This document shows positions 56,235 through 63,132 of a stretch of DNA of 64,000 bases, piece by piece. The translations under genes were made by a program, and so were the position numbers. The DNA comes from Pantoea septica (GTDB taxonomy: Bacteria > Pseudomonadota > Gammaproteobacteria > Enterobacterales > Enterobacteriaceae): positions 1 through 64,000 of the forward strand of contig NZ_MLJJ01000009.1 in NCBI RefSeq assembly GCF_002095575.1, given 5' to 3'. Below the pieces are notes generated by a model. The model was not told the DNA's origin and ran no database searches. It worked only from the letters and a program-made list of their open reading frames with translations. Each line of letters begins with the position of its first letter. The first letter of the stretch is position 1.

Positions 56235-57266
56235 ATGAGCAATATCAAAGCAACGGCTACTCCAACGGCTGAACATTCGTCGTTCTTCGGCAATCTGCGG
56301 CATAAACTGCCTAAAGATACCGGCATCTTTATCGTGATGGTCGGCATTGCGCTGATCTTCGAAATTGCCGGCTGGTATGTGCGCGACCAGTCGTTTCTGA
56401 TGAACACCAACCGACTGATCCTGATCCTGTTGCAGGTCGCGATTATCGGCGTGATTGCAGTCGGGGTAACGCAGGTGATCATCACCACCGGCATCGACCT
56501 CTCGTCGGGTTCGGTGATCGCGCTGACCGCCGTGGTTGCGGCCAGCCTGGCGCAAACCTCCGACAGCCTGTCGCCGATGTTTCCCGCGCTGGTGGATATG
56601 CCCGCCGTGGTGCCTGTCGGCGCCGGAATCGGGGTCGGTCTGCTCTGCGGCCTGGTCAACGGCGTACTTATTACCCGCACCGGCATTCCGCCTTTCATCG
56701 CCACGCTGGGCATGATGGTGTCGGCGCGCGGTCTGGCGCAGTACTACACGCAGGGCAACCCGATCAGCTTTCTCTCCGACGGTTTTACCTCTATCGGGCA
56801 GGGCGCGATGCCGGTAATCATCTTCCTGGTGGTGGCGCTGGTGTTTCATATCGCCCTGAAGCATACCCGCTACGGCAAATACGTTTACGCCATCGGCGGC
56901 AACATGACGTCGGCCAAAGTCTCCGGCATTAACGTTAATAAATATCTGGTGATCGTCTATACCATCGCCGGGGCGCTCTCCGGCCTGGCGGGCGTGGTGC
57001 TGGCGGCGCGCGTGAGCAGCGGCCAGTCAAGCATGGGGATGTCCTATGAGCTGGACGCCATCGCCGCGGCGGTAATTGGCGGCAGCAGCCTGATGGGCGG
57101 CGTCGGGCGCATTACCGGCACCCTGATTGGCGCGGTGATCCTGGGGCTGATCAAAAGCGGATTTACCTTCGTCGGCGTCGACGCCTACGTTCAGGATATT
57201 ATCAAAGGCATGATTATCGTGGCCGCGGTGGCGATCGATATGCACCGCAACCGCAAAAAACGCTGA
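56235..57266 (+). CDS. RbsC-type sugar ABC importer permease
   Basis: 343 residues from ATG at 56235; a GTG at 56217 overlapping the ATPase stop is an alternative start. About nine to ten hydrophobic segments are visible, with GVTQVIITTGIDLSSGSVIALTAVVAASL, NGVLITRTGIPPFIATLGMM and the conserved YAIGGNMTSAKVSGINVNKYLVIVYTIAGALSGLAGVVLAAR and AAAVIGGSSLMGGVGRITGTLIGAVILGLI. These match BPD_transp_2 permeases of the ribose/galactose class. It closes the three-gene importer; a hairpin terminator follows. Confidence 0.9.
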   Translation: MSNIKATATPTAEHSSFFGNLRHKLPKDTGIFIVMVGIALIFEIAGWYVRDQSFLMNTNRLILILLQVAIIGVIAVGVTQVIITTGIDLSSGSVIALTAVVAASLAQTSDSLSPMFPALVDMPAVVPVGAGIGVGLLCGLVNGVLITRTGIPPFIATLGMMVSARGLAQYYTQGNPISFLSDGFTSIGQGAMPVIIFLVVALVFHIALKHTRYGKYVYAIGGNMTSAKVSGINVNKYLVIVYTIAGALSGLAGVVLAARVSSGQSSMGMSYELDAIAAAVIGGSSLMGGVGRITGTLIGAVILGLIKSGFTFVGVDAYVQDIIKGMIIVAAVAIDMHRNRKKR

Positions 57267-57280
57267 TTTTTCCAGCTGCT

Positions 57281-57315
57281 GGCCTGCTCGCGTTGAAAAA
57301 GCGCGCAGGCCTTTT
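57281..57315 (+). terminator. Terminator of the sugar ABC operon
   Basis: GGCCTGC (57281-57287) pairs with GCAGGCC (57305-57311), with inner CGC/GCG pairing, followed by four T. Confidence 0.8.
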
Positions 57316-57430
57316 CCCTTCCTGAATAAGTTTTCCTGCTGGATACCCCGCGTTTAGCCGCTTTCGGCCGCGTTATCGCCTCTGTTTGGCTTTGGGTCAT
57401 CACTTTTATGCACGTCTGGCTCGCAGCGGC

Positions 57431-57447
57431 TGCACCAGCAGAGTGCA
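57431..57447. promoter_or_regulatory. NtrC-binding site upstream of nac
   Basis: TGCACCA-GCA-GAGTGCA is 17 bp and matches 12 of 14 positions of the NtrC consensus TGCACCA-N3-TGGTGCA. A weaker copy may lie at 57409-57425. The centre is about 164 bp upstream of the start predicted from the sigma-54 promoter, a usual enhancer distance, and nac is a known NtrC target in related bacteria. Confidence 0.8.
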
Positions 57448-57576
57448 GCCGCAATTCCCCCCTTTGCTAAGGCGCCATTCCCGCTGCTTATTAACTCTTA
57501 ATGGGTAATCAGAAAGGCTTATTTTTCGGGTTGTTAGGATTTTTCTGCGGCAGCCTGACGACGCCTTAAGAAAAAG

Positions 57577-57592
57577 TGGCCTGCTAATTGCA
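57577..57592 (+). promoter_or_regulatory. Sigma-54 promoter of nac
   Basis: TGGCCTGCTAATTGCA has the -24 GG (57578-57579) and -12 GC (57590-57591) dinucleotides exactly 10 bases apart and the TTGCA -12 element. Transcription would start near 57603, 63 bp before the nac ATG. The left part TGGCCTGCT is repeated in inverse at 57612-57620 (AGCAGGCCA). Confidence 0.85.
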
Positions 57593-57665
57593 ATTTGTTC
57601 AATACCAGGCCAGCAGGCCACAAGAACAGATGTTATTGGCATTCGGGGAATGTGACGGAGGCAAG

Positions 57666-58583
57666 ATGAACTTAAGACGACTGAAGTACTTTGTGAAAAT
57701 CGTCGATATTGGCAGTTTGACGCAGGCGGCTGAAGTGCTGCACATCGCGCAACCTGCGCTCAGTCAACAGGTCGCCACGCTGGAGAACGAGCTGGATCAG
57801 CAGCTGCTGATTCGCACCAAGCGCGGCGTGACGCCGACCGAAGCCGGTAAAATCCTCTATGCACATGCGCGTACGATTTTGCGGCAGTGCGAACAGGCGC
57901 AGACGGCGGTAATCAACGCCGGGCAGGTGCTGAGCGGTCAGGTATCCATCGGCATGGCGCCCGGCACGGCGGCCTCTTCGCTGACCATGCCGCTGCTGCA
58001 AACGGTGCGCGAGCAGCATCCGGAGATACTGGTTTATCTGCATGAAAACAGCGGCAGCACGCTTAATGAAAAGGTGATGAACGGCCAGCTTGATATGGCG
58101 GTGCTTTACGATCGCGCGCCGACGGCCGGCATCACCAGTCTGCCGCTGATGAAAGAGGAGCTTTATCTGGTCGGCGCCACCGACTGTCCCGGCGGATCGG
58201 TAGATTTAGCCGAGGTGGCGCAGATGAGCCTGTTTTTGCCGCGCGACTACAGCGCGGTGCGCAAGCGGGTAGATGAAGCCTTTTCGCTGCGTCGTCTCAG
58301 CGCGCGCATTATCGGCGAGATCGAATCGCTGTCGATGCTGACCGCCGCCGTCGCCAGCGGTATGGGCGTCACGGTGTTGCCGGAGTCCGCCGCGCGTGCG
58401 CTGGTCAGCTCAACCCAGGCCTGGATGGCGCGCATCAACAGTCCGGCGCTTAATCTGCCGCTGTCGCTAAACGTGTCTGCGCGTCTGCCGCTCTCGCCCT
58501 CCGCGCAGGCGGTAAAGGATATTTTGCTGTCGCTGCTGAATAAGCCGATGGCGGAAGAGCGGGCTCTGCTGTTAGTGAGTTAA
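57666..58583 (+). CDS. nac: Nitrogen assimilation control protein (LysR family)
   Basis: 305 residues from ATG at 57666 with GGAGG upstream, identical in length to Escherichia Nac. The HTH is NLRRLKYFVKIVDIGSLTQAAEVLHIAQPALSQQVATLENELDQQLLIRTKRGVTPTEAGKILY (2-66), nearly as in Nac itself. The effector domain contains GQVSIGMAPGTAASSLTMPLLQ, FLPRDYSAVRKRVDEAFSLRRLSARIIGEIESLSMLTAAVASGMGVTVLPESAAR and the terminal LLLVS. Nac relays NtrC signalling to sigma-70 promoters such as hut and ure. The sigma-54/NtrC promoter fits that role. Confidence 0.96.
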   Translation: MNLRRLKYFVKIVDIGSLTQAAEVLHIAQPALSQQVATLENELDQQLLIRTKRGVTPTEAGKILYAHARTILRQCEQAQTAVINAGQVLSGQVSIGMAPGTAASSLTMPLLQTVREQHPEILVYLHENSGSTLNEKVMNGQLDMAVLYDRAPTAGITSLPLMKEELYLVGATDCPGGSVDLAEVAQMSLFLPRDYSAVRKRVDEAFSLRRLSARIIGEIESLSMLTAAVASGMGVTVLPESAARALVSSTQAWMARINSPALNLPLSLNVSARLPLSPSAQAVKDILLSLLNKPMAEERALLLVS

Positions 58584-58617
58584 GGCGGGCTGGCGGGGCC
58601 GCTTTCGCCTGGGTATT

Positions 58618-59340
58618 GGGGCTGGTGAGCGGGTTTCGTTCGCCGGGTAATAAAGCAGTTTCATTTCGCCCGCTGCGGGCGACCGAGCAGGGCCGGTGGG
58701 CGCCGGCCCTGCATCCGCGCCCCGGGCCAGCTCACCCGCCCGCTGCGCGGGTCCCTTTGCTTCGTCAGGATTTCTGACGGACCGGCTGGATTCGCCTTAT
58801 TCGCCCCATCCCTGGGGCTCACCCCTTCGGGGCCAGCGCTTTGCGCGGTTCAAAAACGCTCCCGGCGTTTTTGTCCCTGGCTCATGCCAGCCTCTTCGCG
58901 GCATCCCTGCCGCTCGTTTTGAAATCCTTCCTCCGCTCAGCGGCTGCGATGGCCCCCCACACTCCCCGCTGCAAATCTCGTAAGTTTCATGACGACCTTT
59001 GTCGCTGAAAACGTGAGTCATGCGCTCAGACGACGCTGTCGCCTGGTGGAAAGCCAGGAAATTACAGGCGGGGGTTGGTAGAGGCATCCGACACACTGAG
59101 GCGCGCACGGCGGCCAGGACGAGCCGACAGGAGGTCGGCGAGAGGGAGGGCCAGGACGGCCTGTCCCGAGCGGTCCGTGCGGCCGACGTAAGCAACGAAG
59201 GGACCGTGCGTAGCGCGGCGTGGAGGCTGCCGGAAGCCGGGATTGTTAAGGGGCTGGCGAGCCCCTTAACACGCACGCCAGCAGCGGAGCGGCTGAAACT
59301 CCCTGCCGCCTGGCGGGCGGAACCCGCTCAGAGCCAACCC
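58618..59340 (+). ncRNA. Candidate large structured RNA or RNA-like repeat element between nac and cbl
   Basis: The 931-bp nac-cbl gap is GC-rich and dense in hairpins. The ends pair: 58627-58648 is complementary to 59308-59329 over 22 bp, 17 Watson-Crick, and all five other pairs are G-U when read as plus-strand RNA (they would be A-C mismatches on the minus strand). A 4-bp extension pairs 58620-58623 with 59332-59335. Inside are perfect stems at 58667/58681, 58689-58696/58703-58710 (8 bp), 58734-58739/58747-58752, 58763-58768/58774-58779, 58852-58859/58865-58872 (8 bp), 58877-58881/58886-58890, 59042-59046/59054-59058, 59123-59128/59134-59139, 59171-59176/59201-59206 and 59246-59255/59260-59269 (10 bp). 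I see no known RNA family or credible protein. A mobile palindromic repeat is the main alternative. Confidence 0.5.
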
Positions 59341-59514
59341 GCGCAGCAAACCCCAGCCCACCTGCGCAGCAGGCACAGCAGCAACCCAGCAGGCCGCACC
59401 CGGCCGCCACCCCATATTCCCCCTGCGCATAAGCACAAAGTTTTTATTATTTGTTGATATCAATAAACCTTCTTACCATCGGAGGTAACAATTTCGTAAA
59501 GGGAGGTAAATAAC

Positions 59515-60474
59515 GTGAATTTCCAGCAACTTAAAATCATCCGTGAGGCGGCGCGCTGCGAGTTCAATCTGACGGAAGTGGCAAACACGCTATTTACCTC
59601 GCAGTCTGGCGTCAGCCGTCATATCCGCGATCTGGAAGATGAACTGGGCGTGGAGATTTTCATTCGCCGCGGCAAGCGCCTGCTGGGCATGACGGAACCG
59701 GGCAAAGCGCTATTGACCATCGCCGAACGCATCCTCGACGAGGCGGGAAAAGTACGCCGGCTGGCGGACGTTTTTACCAACGAAACCAGCGGCATCCTGA
59801 CGATCGCCACCACGCACACCCAGGCGCGCTACAGCCTGCCGCGCGTCATCAAGGCGTTTCGCCAGCTCTACCCCAACGTGCGGCTCGAGCTTAACCAGGG
59901 CTCGCCGCAGGAGATCGTCGCCATGCTGCTGGCAGGCGAAGCGGACGTCGGCATCGCCAGCGAACTGCTGGTGAACAACCCCAGCCTCGCGGCCTTTCCC
60001 TGGTTTAGCTGGCATCATGCGCTGCTGGTGCCCCGCGATCACGAGCTGGTGCAGCAGCAGCCGGTGTCGCTCGGCACCCTGAGTCGCTACCCGCTGATTA
60101 CCTATCGCCAGGGCATCACCGGACGCTCGCGCGTCGACCGCGCCTTTCAGAGCGCGGGCCTCAAGCCGGATATCGTGCTGAGCGCGCAGGATTCAGACGT
60201 GGTGAAAACTTATGTCGAGCTGGGGCTAGGCGTCGGCATCCTTGCCGATCAGGCGTGCGAAATACAGCCTGAAGAGGCGCTGGTGCGCATCGACGCGCAT
60301 CACCTGTTTGACGCCAATACCGTCTGGCTTGGCCTGAAGCGCGGTCAGCTGCAGCGCAACTACGTCTGGCAGTTTATGGAGTTATGCAACGCCAACCTGT
60401 CGCTGGAGGAGATCAAACGTCAGGCGCTCTCCTATCAAAGTGAAGAGGAGCCGGCGATCGACTTTCAGATCTAA
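59515..60474 (+). CDS. cbl: Cys-regulon LysR-family activator Cbl
   Basis: 319 residues from a GTG start with GGGAGG 8 bases upstream. The HTH region MNFQQLKIIREAARCEFNLTEVANTLFTSQSGVSRHIRDLEDELGVEIFIRRGKRLLGMTEPGKALL is nearly identical to Escherichia Cbl/CysB. The effector domain has TTHTQARYSLPRVIKAF, PLITYRQGITGRSRVD, VLSAQDSDVVKTYVELGLGVGI and HLFDANTVWLGLKRGQLQRNYVW. Cbl activates genes for using organosulphonates when sulphate is scarce. It follows nac, as in Escherichia, but with the large element between them. It ends 4 nt inside the convergent methyltransferase gene. Confidence 0.95.
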   Translation: MNFQQLKIIREAARCEFNLTEVANTLFTSQSGVSRHIRDLEDELGVEIFIRRGKRLLGMTEPGKALLTIAERILDEAGKVRRLADVFTNETSGILTIATTHTQARYSLPRVIKAFRQLYPNVRLELNQGSPQEIVAMLLAGEADVGIASELLVNNPSLAAFPWFSWHHALLVPRDHELVQQQPVSLGTLSRYPLITYRQGITGRSRVDRAFQSAGLKPDIVLSAQDSDVVKTYVELGLGVGILADQACEIQPEEALVRIDAHHLFDANTVWLGLKRGQLQRNYVWQFMELCNANLSLEEIKRQALSYQSEEEPAIDFQI

Positions 60475-61136
60475 TCCGGCAGCGACTCGACGATGGCCAG
60501 CTGCAGGCCATCCCAGCCTTTGCTGCCGACGGTCTGCAGCGCGGTGGCCGTCAGGTGCGGATTTTCGCCGATGTCGCGCAGATACTGCCGCAGCCCCTGC
60601 ACATTTTCATCCGTGGACTGCGAGTCGACGATCCGTCCGCCGCGCACCACGTTATCGCCGATAATCACGCTGCCGACGCGCGCCAGCTTCAACGCCCAAC
60701 GCAGGTAGTGCGGATTATTGCGCTTATCGGCATCGATAAAGATCATATCGAACGTTCCCTGCAGCGTCGGCAAACTCTCCAGCGCCGGCCCTACCAGCAG
60801 CTCAACTTTGTCTATCACGCCCGCCTCGGCGAAATTCTCGCGCGCCACCTGCGCATGCTGCGGCGAAAACTCCAGCGTGACGATTTTGCCGCCCTCCGGC
60901 AGCGCGCGCGCCAGCCACAGCGTGCTGTAGCCGCCCAGCGTGCCGATTTCCAGAATGCGCGAGGCGTTCATCATGCGCGCCAGCAGGTAGAGCAGCTTGC
61001 CCTGGTTAGCCGCGACGTCAATCGGCGGCAGGCCGGCGGCCGCGTTGCGCGCCAGCGCCGACGACAGCGCCGCGTCCGGTTTCACCAGCGTCTGAGTAAA
61101 GTAGTCATCGACCGCGCGCCACATATGATCGCTCAT
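60471..61136 (-). CDS. SAM-dependent O-methyltransferase (family 3, catechol/caffeoyl-CoA-type)
   Basis: 221 residues from ATG at 61136. The SAM-binding loop is RILEIGTLGGYSTLWLARALP (about 60-80), followed by VTLEFSPQHAQVARENF, the metal/SAM segment FDMIFIDADKRNNPHYLRWALKL and GSVIIGDNVVRGG, the standard order of methyltransferase family 3. Members methylate hydroxyls of small aromatic molecules or tRNA. Substrate is unknown. The last four bases overlap cbl on the other strand, and a 163-bp divergent region separates it from gabD. Confidence 0.87.
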   Translation of the reverse strand: MSDHMWRAVDDYFTQTLVKPDAALSSALARNAAAGLPPIDVAANQGKLLYLLARMMNASRILEIGTLGGYSTLWLARALPEGGKIVTLEFSPQHAQVARENFAEAGVIDKVELLVGPALESLPTLQGTFDMIFIDADKRNNPHYLRWALKLARVGSVIIGDNVVRGGRIVDSQSTDENVQGLRQYLRDIGENPHLTATALQTVGSKGWDGLQLAIVESLPD

Positions 61137-61299
61137 GGTTATCTCCTTGTTTAAAAACTGAGCATAGCAGCCGTGCGGCATAAAATTTTCTTTCCGCGCG
61201 CAAAACTCGCCGTTTAAGGTTTCTGCCCGGCGAGAAAAACATCCTGCGCTGAGGCGACGCGATAGAGTGGAAGAAAACCGATTAAACAGGGGGAGTAAG

Positions 61300-62760
61300 A
61301 TGTCGCGTCTTCAACTAAAGGATTCCGATCTGCTGCGCCAGCAGGCGCTATTCGGCGGCCGCTGGCAGGATGCAGACAACGGCGAAACCCTGCCGGTGGT
61401 CGATCCCGCCACCCGCGAAACCCTTGCGACCATTCCGGCGCTGGGCCGCGCGGAGACCGAAGCCGCCATCGCCTGCGCCGACGCGTCGCGCATCGCCTGG
61501 GGCAAAACCCCCAACGCCAGCCGCGCCGCGCTGCTGGAGAAGTGGCACCAGCTGATCCTCGATAACGCCGACGACCTGGCGACCATCATGACCGCCGAGC
61601 AGGGCAAGCCGCTGGCCGAAGCGAAGGGCGAAGTGCTGTACGGCGCCAGCTTTGTCAAATGGTTCGCCGAAGAGGCGCGCCGTATCTACGGCGACACGAT
61701 TCCGGCGCCGAGCGAGGATCGCCGCATTCTGGTGCTGAAGCAGCCGGTTGGCGTGGCGGCGGCCATCACGCCGTGGAACTTTCCCATCGCCATGATCACC
61801 CGCAAAGTCGCCCCTGCGCTGGCGGCAGGCTGTCCGATTATCGTGAAGCCGTCGGAGCTGACGCCGCTGTCGGCGCTGGCGCTGGCGGTGCTGGCGGAGC
61901 GCGCGGGCTTTCCGGCCGGCGTGCTGCAGGTGGTGACCGGCCTGCCGACCGAGATTGGCGCGGCGCTGACCGGCAGCCGTCTGGTGCGCAAGATCTCCTT
62001 TACCGGCTCAACGCGCATCGGCCAGCTGCTGATGCAGCAGAGCGCCGATAGCGTTAAACGTCTGAGCCTGGAGCTGGGCGGCAACGCGCCGTTTATCGTC
62101 TTCGACGACGCCGATATCGAGATCGCGGTGGCGGGAGTGATGGTCAGCAAATTCCGCAATGCCGGGCAGACCTGCGTCTGCGCCAACCGCATTCTGGTGC
62201 AGCGGGGCATCTATCCACGCTTCGTGGCGAAACTGCTTGAGGCAGTCGCAACGCTAAAGGTGGGCGACGGCTTTGCGTCCGGCAGCACCATCGGTCCGTT
62301 GATCAACGACCGCGCGGTAGAGAAAGTCAACAGCCACATCGAGGATGCGCTGGGCCAGGGGGCGGAGCTGCTGACCGGCGGCGCCAGCCACGGCAACGGC
62401 ACCTGGGTGCAGCCGACGGTGCTCGGCAGGGTCACGACCCGGATGCGTATCGCCCATGAAGAGACGTTCGGGCCGGTGGCGCCGCTGTTTATCTTCGACG
62501 AGGAAGAGGAGGCGATCGCGATGGCCAACGACACGCCCTATGGCCTGGGTGCCTATTTCTTTACGGAAAATATTCGCCGCGCCTGGCGCGTCGCCGAATC
62601 GCTGGAATTTGGCATGGTCGGCTTTAATACCGGCGCTATTTCATTAGAAGTCGCGCCGTTTGGCGGCGTAAAATTATCGGGAATAGGTCGGGAAGGTTCA
62701 CGCTATGGCATTGACGAATATCTTGAGCAGAAAACTTTTCATATTGGCAGCCTGACGTAA
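61300..62760 (+). CDS. gabD: NADP-dependent succinate-semialdehyde dehydrogenase
   Basis: 486 residues from ATG at 61300 with a strong GGGGGAG site. Motifs follow GabD: LLRQQALFGGRWQDADNG, MTAEQGKPLAEAKGEVLYGASFVKWFAEEARRIYGDTIP, ITPWNFPIAMITRKVAPALAAGC, FTGSTRIGQLL, LELGGNAPF with the catalytic glutamate and FRNAGQTCVCANR with the catalytic cysteine, and the end GREGSRYGIDEYLEQKTFHIG. It oxidises succinate semialdehyde to succinate, the step after GABA transamination, so it completes the putrescine/GABA route started at puuA. No gabT/puuE is adjacent. Confidence 0.88.
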   Translation: MSRLQLKDSDLLRQQALFGGRWQDADNGETLPVVDPATRETLATIPALGRAETEAAIACADASRIAWGKTPNASRAALLEKWHQLILDNADDLATIMTAEQGKPLAEAKGEVLYGASFVKWFAEEARRIYGDTIPAPSEDRRILVLKQPVGVAAAITPWNFPIAMITRKVAPALAAGCPIIVKPSELTPLSALALAVLAERAGFPAGVLQVVTGLPTEIGAALTGSRLVRKISFTGSTRIGQLLMQQSADSVKRLSLELGGNAPFIVFDDADIEIAVAGVMVSKFRNAGQTCVCANRILVQRGIYPRFVAKLLEAVATLKVGDGFASGSTIGPLINDRAVEKVNSHIEDALGQGAELLTGGASHGNGTWVQPTVLGRVTTRMRIAHEETFGPVAPLFIFDEEEEAIAMANDTPYGLGAYFFTENIRRAWRVAESLEFGMVGFNTGAISLEVAPFGGVKLSGIGREGSRYGIDEYLEQKTFHIGSLT

Positions 62761-62787
62761 TTCACTTTTTAAATAATTTTCTGATGC

Positions 62788-62823
62788 AAGCGTTTGTCAC
62801 ACTCGCGGCAAACGCTTTTTTAT
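62788..62823 (+). terminator. gabD terminator
   Basis: AAGCGTTTG and CAAACGCTT (9-bp stem, 12-nt loop) are followed by T residues, 27 bp after the gabD stop. Confidence 0.92.
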
Positions 62824-62884
62824 TTTGTGCGCTGTGTCGTGTTTTTATCGCCGCTAGCCATTTTAGTGCAAGTTTCATGCGCGA

Positions 62885-62901
62885 TGCACCACGGCAATGC
62901 A
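62885..62901. promoter_or_regulatory. NtrC-like site upstream of the last aldehyde dehydrogenase
   Basis: TGCACCA-CGG-CAATGCA is 17 bp with a perfect left arm and TGCA at the right end (11 of 14 consensus positions). It lies about 150 bp upstream of the start predicted from the sigma-54 promoter at 63021-63037, the usual enhancer range. Confidence 0.6.
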
Positions 62902-63020
62902 TGAAATTTGTGAGCTAAATCATCTGTTTATTTGTTCGGCAATTACGCAAAATTTCCGCTTTCAATACGGCAGAAAATTTTTTTGCGCAGTTTTAAACGC
63001 ATTTTTATTTTTTAGCTGGC

Positions 63021-63037
63021 TGGCATACTTTCTGCAT
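63021..63037 (+). promoter_or_regulatory. Sigma-54 promoter of the last aldehyde dehydrogenase
   Basis: TGGCATACTTTCTGCAT has GG (63022-63023) and GC (63034-63035) exactly 10 bases apart with TGGCA and TGCAT around them. Transcription would start near 63047, 86 bp before the ATG. The 372-bp gap 62761-63132 otherwise contains the gabD terminator and AT-rich DNA. Confidence 0.75.
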
Positions 63038-63132
63038 TACCTTTTGTCATGAGCTTATTCGCGTTGAATATAAGCTCTTACAGCGGGCTAATTCCAAAAT
63101 GGTTGACGGGTGTAACAAATAAGGATTTATCC

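Noticed and set aside
58797..59276. Minus-strand frame of up to 159 codons in the nac-cbl gap, with plus-strand frames at 58696-58983 and 59020-59457
   Set aside because: The composition (G, R, P, S-rich) follows from GC-rich palindromes rather than coding; no ribosome sites fit. They are treated as by-products of the structured element, although a conserved peptide on the minus strand cannot be fully excluded.
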